From Ramazzottius varieornatus (taxonomy: Eukaryota > Tardigrada > Eutardigrada > Parachela > Ramazzottiidae), in contig BDGG01000013.1 of assembly GCA_001949185.1 (NCBI GenBank), forward strand, positions 1,050,036 through 1,114,035: a DNA stretch of 64,000 nt, in the 5' to 3' direction. Below the pieces are notes generated by a model. That model did no database searches. It saw only the letters and a program-made list of their open reading frames with translations, and was not told the DNA's origin. This document shows, piece after piece, positions 13,042 to 23,905 of the stretch (positions are counted from its first letter, which is position 1; every line of letters starts with the position of its first letter). The translations under genes and the position numbers were made by a program.

Positions 13042-13189
13042 TACTGTAATGCTTCATGAACTTGGCGAAGTGAGTCATCATACGCGTGCAGCTGAACCCT
13101 GGTTCGGAAAGTTTGCCCTACCAATCCCCTAAGGGATGTTTCGCGCGTATGATGGCTCACTTCGTCAAGTTCATGAAGCATTACAGTGT
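13042..13189. repeat. Inverted repeat pair, with a third copy at 13662-13706
   Basis: The segment ACTGTAATGCTTCATGAACT... at 13042-13087 is the reverse complement of 13141-13189, separated by about 53 bases. A third, more diverged copy in the second orientation lies at about 13662-13706. The arrangement suggests a small foldback element plus a solo arm. Confidence 0.5.
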
Positions 13190-13242
13190 GAGATTTCGAA
13201 CTGCGCTAATTATTTGATAGTCTGTGGTGAACTTTCGCTGTT

Positions 13243-13391
13243 ATGCATTTGGTGGGAAGAATTAGAAAGCGGAGGAGGTACGGAGACGAAGAAGCGAAGC
13301 GCGCTGTTGAGTCTTTCCAGAACTCTGAAAAACTTTTGAACAAGTCTTCAAAGGAACACAGGATTCCAGAGTCTACGCTCCGAGGATGGAT
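13243..13391 (+). pseudogene. HTH_psq exon of a pogo-like transposase (fragment)
   Basis: Reading from the ATG at 13243, a 49-codon open stretch encodes a basic start (RIRKRRRYGDEEAKRAVESF) followed by a helix-turn-helix of the Pipsqueak type ending EHRIPESTLRGWM. It runs into a GTAAGT donor-like site at 13392. This is the usual N-terminal DNA-binding module of pogo/Tigger/Jerky transposases and their domesticated relatives. The DDE part is not seen downstream, so it is called a fragment. A domesticated gene with distant exons cannot be ruled out. Confidence 0.5.
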
Positions 13392-13889
13392 GTAAGTTTT
13401 TTTCATTCTCTGGCTCAACATTTAACGTTACAAGGGTTTCTTCTTTTAGACAAAACCAGCCAGCAAAGATCAAAGGTATCCGAAATATTAAGTATCAAAA
13501 CCACTCTACATACTAGCTGACGACAATGGTTTTAACTGCACTTTTGAATTTAGAGGAAGACGGGCGATCTGCCAGCAAGATTTTCCAGCGATAGCGGGTA
13601 TACGATAGATTATAGATTGGCCAGACTGCGTAAAACTAGTTCCCGACGGGCAAAGTTTACGCGTATGATGACGTGCTTCGCGAAGTTCAAGAAGCATCAC
13701 AGTACTAATGTGGTTCCTGCCCGATTCGGACCTCATTCACCCGCTAAGCCAGTATTACCACTTGACAGCGGTGCCGCGGCAAACAGAACTTCTGGAAAAC
13801 TCCATGATGTTGACTTTTACACCTTTCATGTCCTGTGGCAACGGGATTCAGTAAAGTTGACACCTTATTCTAGAGCTAGATAGTGGTTT

Positions 13890-14041
13890 TGACCACTGGG
13901 AAGGCCGAGCAAAGGAGGCAAAGAACTATAGGCCACACATTTGTCTTCAGTACAGAGTTTGCGATAGGTGAAAACTCGAAGAATCTAATCGTCCATTGAT
14001 ATCTCGATAGACTTGAAAGGGCCTCGCTTCGCTCGGCCTGA
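13890..14041. mobile_element. Dispersed MITE family, copy 1
   Basis: It starts near TGACCACTGGGAAGGCCGAG and ends near GGCCTCGCTTCGCTCGGCCT, so AGGCCGAGC is present at both ends in inverted orientation. The same sequence recurs at 19127-19311 (same orientation) and 45262-45365 (reverse orientation), sharing the internal block GATCGTCCATTGA or its complement. It abuts the 3' end of the maT relic. No ORF. Confidence 0.65.
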
Positions 14042-14076
14042 AAATTCCTGTTAGAGTTTGACAACAACTTTCAACT

Positions 14077-15148
14077 CTATTTAATTTCTACGTGATCCCC
14101 CATCCTCTCCAGCATCGTTTCCACTCTAGGTTTCCAGGCGTCAAGTGTTCTACAAATCACGGCAAGATCGAAAGTGTCACAAACTTCCTCAACAATACGG
14201 CTCAACCCGTTTACAGTGGTCGCCTTCCTATGATTCAGAATTTTTTCGAGAAATCCGTTTATTCCGCAATCGAACGGCGGTAAGTCAGGCGAGTCAGCCA
14301 TCCAATGGGCTTCATAAATATACTTGGGATGATACTCATTCAGCCATCTCTTGGTCAGGATAGCGACATGAGACTTCGCATTGTCGAAATGGATCGAGAC
14401 GTTCTTTGCTTGATTCCCGTACAGTCTAGGGAGATCCTCTTTCACCATTCTCTTCAGGAAATTTTCAATGAAGTATGCAGCTGTCACTTTCGCCGAACCG
14501 TCCACACAATACGCGCGCGACATGCCATTCCAACAAATCCCAACGGCGACCATGCTTTTTTTAGGCCAGTGCTTCAGAAGCTTCTTCGATTCGTCCGGAA
14601 TTACCATACCTTCGCCAGTGTAGTAGATGTCTTTCGTCGAGTTGAAATCGTCAAGAGTAATCCATGTTTCGTCCATTGCGAAAATCATTTGGCTCTTAAA
14701 CTTACCGAGATAGGTGCTGAGGATTTTTCCCCGCTCGTACCGTTGTTCCTTTTGAGCATCTGTCAAGTGGTGCACCTTCGTCTTCTTCCTGACTTCCAGA
14801 TCGAGATTCTAATGGACAATCCGGTTCACAGATGTTTGGGACAGTCCTAGCTTCCTGCCGATTTTTCTTTAAGATTCCGGTGTTATCTTAAGGATGGATT
14901 TCTTGACTTTGGCGGTGAGTGTAAAACTAAACGGTGTCACCTTTGCTGAATCATACTGTACTGAGGCAGTATGGCCAATATGCAAGTATGATTTATAGTA
15001 TGATTTCAAGTGTGTACAAGTATGATTTACTTGTACATTGGCCAAACTACCTCAGTACAGTATGATTCAGCAAAGTTGATACCGTTTAGTTTTTCACTCA
15101 CGAAAAATTCAATTTGTTAGATTTCGGCTTAATTTCTTCTGACTCCAT
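14077..15148 (-). pseudogene. maT-type (DD37D) mariner transposase, inactivated
   Basis: A Tc1/mariner-superfamily transposase that would cut and paste at TA sites. The open C-terminal 232 codons (14775-14077) contain the catalytic signatures FAMDETW, HFDNAKSH and DSPDLPPFD. Counting from the second to the third aspartate gives 37 intervening residues, the spacing of the maT group. The N-terminal part continues upstream in frame, with an HTH (KIGRKLGLSQTSVNRIVH) interrupted by two stop codons. It is then split by the inverted-repeat element at 14911-15102. The putative start is at 15148. The stops and the insertion show it is dead. A second, better preserved maT copy is at 51695-52984. Confidence 0.85.
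14911..15102. mobile_element. Foldback MITE nested in the maT transposase
   Basis: The two halves are inverted repeats of about 64 bases with only a few mismatches: GTGAGTGTAAAACTAAACGG at the left is mirrored by the right end. A short AT-rich loop with internal copies of AAGTATGATTT lies between. Transposase reading frame is found on both sides, so the element inserted into the transposase gene. Confidence 0.8.
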
Positions 15149-15917
15149 TCTTTCCTACGTTTTCTGAAAACTGTCACTTTGACGTCGTTACAAGAATGCC
15201 TCGCGAACTGTACTCATAACTGCACGCTTAAACACGGCTTTCATAACTGACGAAACATTGAAAATTTTCACATCAACTGCGGGCGTAACTGGAGCTTTGG
15301 GAACAAACGAAACTGCAGCATTAGCCTTGGCTTTACAACAGACACTGTATCTTTAACTGCAGCTTTAACCACTTTGGTGATTTCACTTCACGTTTAACTT
15401 TGACTATTGTCACCAAGTAGAATTTGGTTGCTGACCCGATTCAGCTTTCAGAATCAAAACGGAAAATCCCTCATACCTTGGTTTCGGCAGCCGAATTTTC
15501 GGTACATTATTGTTCGTACCAAAGGACCCTTTTCTGACATGGAACTTGAGCGAATATTCAGGGGCATCGGATGGTGGCTTTGCTGTACCTCGCCGTGGCT
15601 CAAAGTCTCAAAAAACTGTTCGCCCTTTTGAGACGATACTGCAGGAAACTTCAGGGGCGATTAACATCCAAAACACCCCAGCTTGGGGTTTGGTGTCAAA
15701 ACGATTGTGTGTGTAGTCTTGCGCTGTATGACGTCATTTTGATGTCAAATGTTTTCAAAAAAAATTGGATGTTTTCAAAAAAAATTTTCTGCGCTGCTTA
15801 AATATCATATCAACCTCTCTGATAGTACATGCAAAAGAACGATAAGCTATAAAAATTGATGGACAAAATATGAATGAATACTATATGGGTCTTTCGTCGG
15901 CTCTCAAACGCTTGATT
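15149..15917. repeat. Intergenic stretch with a second copy of the 196-410 repeat
   Basis: Bases 15557-15755 resemble 196-410: both share GTACCTCGCCGTGG, CAAAGTCTC, TGTTCGCCCTT, AACTTCAGGGG and a terminal TATGACGTCAT. The copies are clearly diverged. This copy lacks the flanking inverted repeats seen around the first. Bases 15180-15420 hold loosely repeated AACTGCAGCTTTAAC-like units of unknown nature. Confidence 0.5.
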
Positions 15918-18900
15918 TCATGCTCGGCAATCAAAACATCCGCAAGCGCGAGATGGTTTTTCTTGCTGAAAACAAGCAATTCAAATTTTCTTTTCGACAC
16001 GCACCTTTGACCCGAGACGTCTGGGATACCGGTACCTGTGGTAATAATAAAACGCCGCACACAAGCAGAGAGACGCTGCTGACAAAACGGTTGTTAGCGC
16101 GGCAACCTCTGTACTGCTCAGCAAGGAAAGTCCTGGAATGAATGAGGTACCATGTTATTTCCAGCCCGGTGTGGTGAGTAGGCGGGATGACTTCCTACGT
16201 ACCTCCCGCGCAGGGTCCTCGATTACCATGATACCCGCAGATGGGTTCATTCAGCGGAACGGCGTTCGATGAGTTGACCGGTCCTCCCCAGTCGATCTCG
16301 CCCAGCTTTAGCACCGTCTTCGGCCTTGTGAACTGAAGCTGTAATGCGGGCTACAACAACTGACATAGTATAATTTTCGAACCACCCTAAGACTTAGGAA
16401 GCAGAGTTGTACCTTAAATTTTCCAGTTGCTGGATCCATGTCAAATAGCTCCTCTTGGATCAGCCGTTGCCCAAATTCATCTAGAGCCACCTCTGCGAAG
16501 CCCAGGTCAAACCGGCGATTCAGAAGCTTCTCTGCCAGCTCTCTTCCACCAAAGGATCGGTACGAATCGTTTTCCCGCAGAGTTTCCTCCAAAACTTGTC
16601 CCAGAATCAGGAAAGACTCCATGACGGAAGACAGCTGAGGAATAGGCTGAAAAGACACCACGTTAGCTACAGTAACACGTAAGTCAGGGCGGAGTCAAGG
16701 TGTCTTTATACTGTACACCAACCGGATCTAGTGCTGGAAACGACAGGTTCAGTGCAGTAACGTAGCCTGTTGATAAGTTCTTAATCGAGGTCCAGCAGGG
16801 CAAGGCGTAGACGGAAACATCAGGGCTGACGATCATAGCTGAACGGTATGCTTCCCTGGCTAAAGTATCGTTTTCATCCCCGTACTGCCATATAGCGGGA
16901 TCCCCAAGAGATTTTGTTTTATAGACGGTGAAACCAATGTAGACCTGGAAGCCCAGAAATCCGAGGCTGCAAACAGTGCAATGACAAACATATTCCTAGT
17001 ACGTCAACGTTCTTACATATTCGCCAGTGCATAGTCCAAGAAGCTTTGCCTGGATCTGTAAGAGTTGTAAGGATTAACAGACAGATCCACAAATGAGAAG
17101 AATGTACTGTTGAAGAAGCATCTTGGTGCGGGAATTACGAAGACCGACGGGCTAATACCCTTTGTCCTGCACCACATTCAACCGCGGAGCGTACGACAAA
17201 GTTTTGCTCACCATGAGTTGTCGAAACGGTTGGGCGTGACTGATGAACAGTAACACTGCAAGAGTTACGAATACTGACATCTCAGAGTACAACAGGGTTC
17301 GGGCACATCGCCTTGCTATGGTCGATCAAGTTAGAAAAGTAACGGCTTAAGTCTTGTTGTCCTACCTCGACTAATCAATTGAAAACTTTTCAGTTCTCTT
17401 GTGAAGTCCATCGATGTCTTGGACGTCACCCGATACAGAGTCACTTGCCAATTCCGTTCCCTCAGCAAAGGTACCATGGCCGCTACCATAGCATGGTATC
17501 CGCCATTTGAGCTCTGATCAAAAACGATGACGACGTTGGTCCATCCGAAATAAGGAAGGAAGACAGTGTACATGCCAATATTACTGTCGAATGGCGCTGG
17601 GGAGAGCGTTAGCGCAGTCGGCGTTACTGTTTTGTCGCGCAAAGATGTGTCGTCCACAGCTCTACATGATACGCAAAAAAACGCCAAGATAAGTTTCCCT
17701 ACGTGAGAGCATTACACGTGTACTGAACGTGCACAAAAGTGAGACACTGAGTTTCTTAAAGAACCGCGTGCTGCAGTGAAGGGCTTAAAAGACCTGTCTA
17801 CGGTCACTATGCATCAACAGCTGGCAGTACAGCCCGTTACAGCCAAGTTGATCCGTCTGATCAGAGATTTGTTTCTTCGTACCGAAGGGTGTTACTACCT
17901 ATTTCTAACATTATCCACGTTAAGTTTGCTTTCTGTCATCGTTTGGGCAGTGCGAAGGTCGAAATTCATTCTGGGTAGAAAAAGATAAGTCGAAAAACCA
18001 CATGAACGTGTCTGTCCGGCCAGAAAACATCCGACCCAGTTGATCGAAGTGCCACTCCTTTTCTAGTCACGATTTTACATCTCACAGTGTTTTGAATTTA
18101 AGCCCAAACGTGTATTGTCGAAACACTGAACAAATACTCTTCTTTCAAACTGTACGCACTAAAATGTTATTTTGTTTATCAATCAGGAAACAGAAGTTTT
18201 AAAATCGTGTTGTAAGCAAAGTGCAGAAGTTTGTCTCGACGAGGAGATTCAAAAGTTGTTTTTTCGGAGCTGCCTGTTTCCTGAGTGTTGTGAAATTCGG
18301 TGTAATAGAGAGTGAGGTGTCAAATATCCCAAATTAGGTTGGAATGGTACAGATAATGACGATTCAACAATTTTAGAATCGAGATGAAGGTTCAGTGGGA
18401 TCGACTTGGCTGTGACGGGCTGTACGTGGTCCTTGTGGCGCGCGATGCAGGCATACTTAATCTAAGTAGTCGGATTTCCTATGAAAATCAGATAAAGCTG
18501 GTGAATGGCTGGCCTTGTTTTTTCCGATTACAGACATGCAATGTACAACACTCTCCGCTCTGCCTCTTTTACAGTAATTCACATGTTACGGGATACCGAC
18601 GCAATTGGAGACAGAGTGCTGCAATTCCTCGATGACCTCTGCATCAGGCGTGACTTAATTTCAACCCTAGAGCTTTTAGGGTTTTCCACCTTTCCACCCT
18701 AGAAACAGAGGTGCCCTTGACGGGGTGCAAGTGGTACCGGAAATCAGTTCAAAGTGCCTTTCATAAGATTTGCTTCTACAAGATGACTAATTTATAGTGA
18801 CCTGAGGAAAACTAGAGGCCGGAAAGGCGGACGGAACCGTTACTCGACAGTTCAAAAAATCATTATCCAAGCCGTTAGTGAATGTCCCACTAACGTCAAC

Positions 18901-21444
18901 TTGCACACCCGCTCAGACTAAATCACTGTACGTAAAAGTATCAGATCCCGGTCTTGCATTACCGACGATAGTTTTCAATTGAATAATACAATGAGAGTAC
19001 CACGACACGTTTCAAAGATTTATGCGTCTTTTGGTGCACCTGAGCATCCCTGTGAGTTCAAAGAGCTCGAATTGTGTATTGCCAGTTTCAGTTGAGCTCT
19101 GGTAACACGGTACTAGCTAGTGATTCTGACCACTGGGAAGGCCGAGCAGAAACAAAGAAGCACAAGTTTTGCGAGTAAAAACTTTGCTACTCGGATCAAG
19201 TTGCGGACTTGTTTTCAGTACAGAGGTTGCGATATCTGAAAGCTCGAACAATCTGATCGTCCATTGAAATCTTAACAGACTTGAAAGGGCCTCGCTTCGC
19301 TGGGCCTGAATATTGGAAAGGGGGAAACACGGTATCAATCTGATTTGAGTATAGCCGACCGGCGTACAGCATTTCTGTCCCTTTCGTTCCGCCGTTGCTT
19401 CTGTTGTGGTTGTATCAAGTCAGCGTTGTACGATGGCGTACGTTTCTGTGCCAGCAAGCACGGCGCACAGACAACACGGCCAACAATTTGGGGAAGTTGC
19501 ACTGAGAGAAACGCACGGCTGAGCTTGCCAGACTGCTGTATGAGTCAGCAGTTTGCGGCAGTATGGGAAGCTCTTCCGGGCATCAGTTCAAACATTGCGA
19601 GCATGTATCGGTCAGAGCGATCAAACGATCTGTCACGACCTCTTCTACGTCACCCTACACAGCCATCAGGCGTGCTGATACGTCACGATTTGAACAGCCA
19701 GTCAAAAACTGAGCCTAAAACAAGCGCCTACAGATTTTAGGACAGACAAAAAATTGCGACGCCCTCGGACATGCTTCTAAGTGCAAGTATGATACGTAGG
19801 CAGTTGCCTGTCGCGCTGTATTTTACCATACCATGCTCGCCTGCGGCTCACTCCGTAACTTGGAGGGCTGCAAGCTTTGTGGTGTGTCGTGATTAATTCA
19901 TCACCTTCACGTAGGGCACCACAGAGCCACTCTTTTGCGCCAGTACCGTGAACGTGTTTTGAGCGGATAATCATTTGTATAACCTCATCAACCAAATTTT
20001 TTCAAAGCTGCAATCCACAGCTCTCCCATAGAAAACGGGACTACACTACATTCCAGTCGAAAGCGATGAGAAACCAGTACCTGCGCCCCACCTTTCTCCC
20101 TTGTTTTACGCAGAGTTGACCTTCTCGAAAAGCCAAATACTGTAGCACGAAGGCCTTGCCAGTTGACAAACAGACTCTCGTTCCTCGGGCAAACCATTCG
20201 TTTGATTTATTCAGATGAACGCAGGAACACTACATACCAGCGTTTTCATAAACTTGCACAATCAATCTTTCTCGAATTTATACTAGTACAGTCGCTAATT
20301 TCAGATGACCTTTGCCTGATCTTGGACGGTTTTCCGAACTTTGTTGCCAACGTTAAAAGCAAGTTTTTACTAGCTTAATTAGAAGCAGAGGGATGCAGAT
20401 TGCTATACTGGCAAGCGAGTTTAACACTTTTTCGAAGAAACATAAACTGGTCCCATTCGAGAGTGTCGGGAATATGTTGCTGCGATTTTTATTCAAAAAT
20501 TCCTTCTCGGCCGGTCCATGACCTCTTCAGAAGTTTCTTTCGAGGTTACATCATTACGAGTGTAGGACATAGCTCTACAGGAATGGGCAGACGTGCAACC
20601 GTCTGATCCATCAGCAACTCTGGAGATCTCTGGTGCGGCACAGCATTGTTAACCTGAGTTTTCTTATAAAACCTGATGCTTTTTTAACCCTTCGAACAAC
20701 CAATCTTCCAGACTAGAGCATAACTGACCCTGGTACTGCTGACCGAACATCTGTACCATGACTTACGTGGCAATCATCAGGATATTCCAGTTTGACAGCA
20801 AGCGATTTACTTCGGCAAACTCCAAACATACTACAAATAACGAAATCGCGAGAGTGATAACGGAGCAATCGTTTGGCATGGACAAGTTAATACAGACCTG
20901 GCGTTTCCAACAATTCTCGCTTAAACGACTAAACAATAATTTTTAAAAAACTAATTTTGGTCGGGAACCTGCATTTTGAAGATGTTAGTATTCCCACAAT
21001 GAAAATTCTTGACCTTGAAAGCTAAGAAAAGGAAACTTTTTGCAAGAAAACCATTTTTTCAACAATCAGTTTGATTATTTGTACAACGCTTTCGTTGAAA
21101 ACGCAAGGTCCCTATTAAGTACCAGGAGAAACGAAAGCATATACGTCGGCGCTTGTCCGTCTCTTGTAGTACCACTCGGATAACATGAAACTCGCTTGGC
21201 TGGCAAGGTCCAGGCAGTTTAATATCTGCGAGTCAACGAGATAATTATGAGTTAGACTGAAGTTCTGGCCGTGGTCCAGTCGAAATTTGGCTGCTGCAAG
21301 ATCGAAGGTAGGACCCAAATTCTGCATCGAAATCCCCGTGGCGTTCGTCACAAGTCCCAAAGTAACCACTTCCACCAGCTCCATTCCGTCGGTTTTCAGA
21401 TACGTGAGGAACAGTATGAATGTTAGGAAACGGCGATTAGGCAT
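15918..21444 (-). CDS. Receptor B: ANF-receptor ectodomain, one TM, short cysteine-ended tail
   Basis: Minus-strand exons: 21444-21123, 20830-20767, 17661-17366, 17273-17212, 17055-17017, 16944-16723, 16646-16413, 16338-16203, 16132-16005, 15965-15918. The joins keep frame and give about 516 residues. It has a signal peptide (FLTFILFLTYLKTDG), then family blocks EVVTLGLVTNATG, CLEFAEVNRLLSNWN, PYFGWTNVVIVFDQ, LLGLCTGEY and DLGFAEVALDEFGQRL. The hinge is CGYHGNRGPC. The membrane span (EVAALTTVLSAASLCLCAAFYY) is followed by a tail of about 30 residues ending CGCFDCRA, which could be lipidated. No kinase or cyclase domain follows. The first Met could also be 21501. The 3.1-kb second intron holds a MITE and an opposite-strand ORF. 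The last exon is short and is the least certain part. Confidence 0.78.
17776..17988 (+). CDS. Possible small membrane protein in receptor B intron 2
   Basis: A 70-codon ORF antisense to receptor B, within its large second intron. The C-terminal half is hydrophobic (YYLFLTLSTLSLLSVIVWAV) and is followed by a strongly basic end (RRSKFILGRKR), the layout of a tail-anchored or single-span protein. There is no homology I recognise and no supporting exon. It may be fortuitous. Confidence 0.2.
   Translation: MKGLKDLSTVTMHQQLAVQPVTAKLIRLIRDLFLRTEGCYYLFLTLSTLSLLSVIVWAVRRSKFILGRKR
19127..19311. mobile_element. Dispersed MITE family, copy 2 (in receptor B intron 2)
   Basis: Same sequence family and orientation as 13890-14041 (TGACCACTGGGAAGGCCGAG start, GGGCCTCGCTTCGCTGGGCC end). 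About 30 extra bases lie in the left part. Confidence 0.65.
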
Positions 21445-21501
21445 GACGAAGCACGAACCGGAAGTCGGCCCCATTGTTAATATCAGCTGTAAACTGCACA
21501 A

Positions 21502-22381
21502 AAAAAGGTTGAGAGTAAAATGGCAGATTCAGACCTATCACACGAAGGAAGTACAGCAAAAACATCCTTCCTGTGTTCAAATGTAGTGCATGCTTAAGCA
21601 GCAGAGATATCCGACGCTTTTAGCCCGTTCATCACTCGAAGTAACAACTTATTGGATAATGAATGACCTGAGAAGAAGATCGGAACAGACTTAACATCCG
21701 GTCGCGCCTCGAGCTGGATGCCGCGTCGCGGTAAACGCCGGGATTCAAAGTATCCCCGGCACGTCATTTCTTACTTATACGGACCGACGCAAAGCGCACA
21801 CGTGCAATGGTCCAGCGCGGAAGGTGATCAGACAGACTCATTGGGTGGTCCCCTTTGAATGTGCTGACCTTTATTGTGTTCGACAAATTACCGTATCGAA
21901 TGTGGGATGATTTCAGGGGGAAGATTTAAGGGGTCGCCCCACATCAAAATGTGCCCACAAAGCCCACGATGAGACTTTCAGACCATGTCAAAACGCCGAT
22001 CATGTTACCGATGCTTTTAAGTAATAGCTATGACACTGGGCTCTCGACAAACTATGAAGAGGAAATGCCGCCCAGCACTTCCGGGAGCTAGAGAAAGTTG
22101 AGGTGAAGGTCCGTTCATCAACTGAATCAGTACGGAGAAACGCCAAGGTTTACCTCAGGAACTCCAGATTACCGACTATTAGGTGCTCAAAACGAAGTGG
22201 GTTGATATTAACTTTTATGATTGACTCTTGTTAATCGGAACTATGGCACGAAGTTATCACAGTTGTAATCGTTAATCAAGGAACAATCAACACACAGGCT
22301 ATCCTTCTATCAAGAGCGCCTCACGAACTGTATTTTGTGCGGTACGCGATGATCACAGTACAGCGCGGTTTTTGGGAAGCA
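21502..22381. other. Intergenic, nothing recognised
   Basis: No ORF with domain signal, no repeat with an internal partner in this window and no RNA-gene-like fold was noticed between receptor B and the retrotransposon. Confidence 0.5.
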
Positions 22382-22522
22382 AATGATAAAATTATTGTTC
22401 ACGATAATTGTGTTTAATGGTCAGGTGATGGACTAGTTCCCATAGTAATTCTCGATCGCAGACGGACTTCGATGTGCCGAAGAATTCCCTGTGTCGCTTT
22501 ATCGCTTTGTGAAACGTCTTGA
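22382..22522 (+). repeat. Split direct repeat A1 (5' end of the retrotransposon)
   Basis: Starts AATGATAAAATTATTGTTCA and ends AACGTCTTGA; repeated as A2 at 26524-26664. It just precedes the gag-like start codon and probably carries the promoter and part of the recombination site (inference). Confidence 0.88.
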
Positions 22523-22531
22523 AAAATCGTT

Positions 22532-23905
22532 TTGCGAGAAATGTCCGAGTCCAACCCTCGCAACGCATCCGGCGAACTGCCTAACGAGCAATTGCTCTCC
22601 GAAAACGAGGAACCCGCCCTACCGGAAGTACCACCTCGCCGACAACTCCGCCCGCGGAAAGAGCAAACTACCAACAAGAAACAAACCCAGCGTCTTAAAC
22701 ACACCAAACGACTTTCCCGCAAAGCCAAGCCGACAACTACCCCAGCCGCAGCAAACCCTACTACCCCACAGTGCACCCTACCAAGCATCACCCTCGCGCA
22801 AGTCGTCCAGCAGATGCACGCTCTAACTGCCGCACTTTCCCGATCCAACCTTACCCCTAGTCCAGTCGTCCTCTCACCATCCACCACTCTCCAACCTGTC
22901 TTCAACCAAGCCTCCACCTCTACTCCAAACACACAGTCACCTACCACCAAGAAACCCAAACGTTCCTCACACTACGATATCGATCTCACCTACTCGTCCG
23001 ACGAGTCTAGCAGCGAAGAAGCCCAGTCTTCCGAGCCAGACAGCGACATCGGCGATAGGAGACGAGCTAACCACAAACTCAAGTACCACCACACCCGACA
23101 AGGCCCACTGAAACTTCGTAAGTCTGATTACGATACTTTATGTGACTCGCCCTATCTTCCACCCGTTAAGGAAGGGCTTCTCAAAGCCCTTTTTGACGAA
23201 CGCCAGTACGTCAAGATAAGCGACCTGACTGAGGAAAATCGCATACCGGGCGCGGAGAAGACCAAGGGACACAGCACACAAGTCACCACCGATGCCGAAA
23301 CCGGACAGCTGGTTCTTAAACCAGCGACTAAAGTCTCCTCCATTACCACTTTCACCGAATACGTCGAGTGCTTCACCGTGCTAATGGCGTATCGCGTCAC
23401 GGTCAACCCGAAGCTGGCACTACCCATGACCAGCTACCTCAACGTCATGGCCGAACTAGCGCACCCCGACCGTGGTTTTCCCTCCGACAAATGGCTGGCC
23501 TATGACGCTCGCCTGCGCATCACAGCGGCTCGCCACCCCACTGACTTGAGCCTCTGGTCAACAGTGCACGCCGACATCAAGCAGCGCACATGTCTGACCA
23601 ACTCTAACGGCCCCTCCATTTCACGCGAACACGGTCACAAAGTCCAAGTCCGAGTCACCGAAAGCTATAACCAGCCCTTTCGGACCAACCCCGCCGCAGA
23701 CGGGGAAATCTGTAAGCGGTACAACCGTGGCCAGTGTCCCGACGAGCCATGCCCCAATGCCTTCTCCCACTCTTGCTCCTACTGCAAAAAGCCAGGCCAT
23801 ACCCGCTTCTACTGCAACCGCAATCCCGATCGGTACCACAGCAACGACCGGAACCAACAAGGCAGTCGTCATACCGCACAAAGCCTCAACTCCACTGAAA
23901 TCTAA
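22532..23905 (+). CDS. Gag-like protein with zinc knuckle (retrotransposon ORF1)
   Basis: 457 codons from the first ATG after repeat A1. The N-terminal part is low-complexity, rich in Pro, Thr, Ser and Lys. An acidic serine-rich stretch (DLTYSSDESSSEEAQSSEPD) follows, then a more globular region. Near the C-terminus are a Cys-rich segment (CKRYNRGQCPDEPC) and a CCHC knuckle of spacing C-x2-C-x4-H-x4-C (CSYCKKPGHTRFYC), as expected for a nucleic-acid-binding capsid-like protein. Its last 180 bases overlap the next ORF in another frame, so that ORF is translated by frameshifting or from an internal start. Confidence 0.85.
   Translation: MREMSESNPRNASGELPNEQLLSENEEPALPEVPPRRQLRPRKEQTTNKKQTQRLKHTKRLSRKAKPTTTPAAANPTTPQCTLPSITLAQVVQQMHALTAALSRSNLTPSPVVLSPSTTLQPVFNQASTSTPNTQSPTTKKPKRSSHYDIDLTYSSDESSSEEAQSSEPDSDIGDRRRANHKLKYHHTRQGPLKLRKSDYDTLCDSPYLPPVKEGLLKALFDERQYVKISDLTEENRIPGAEKTKGHSTQVTTDAETGQLVLKPATKVSSITTFTEYVECFTVLMAYRVTVNPKLALPMTSYLNVMAELAHPDRGFPSDKWLAYDARLRITAARHPTDLSLWSTVHADIKQRTCLTNSNGPSISREHGHKVQVRVTESYNQPFRTNPAADGEICKRYNRGQCPDEPCPNAFSHSCSYCKKPGHTRFYCNRNPDRYHSNDRNQQGSRHTAQSLNSTEI

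Noticed and set aside
14305-14850. 181-codon plus-strand ORF over the maT relic
   Set aside because: The opposite strand contains the transposase catalytic motifs, so this ORF is a shadow.
19345-19740. 131-codon plus-strand ORF
   Set aside because: No domain or splice support. It sits in a receptor B intron just after a MITE, and its composition looks random.
22414-22959. 181-codon antisense ORF over the gag-like gene
   Set aside because: It is a shadow of a GC-rich coding strand, and the plus frame has the zinc knuckle and correct position in the element.
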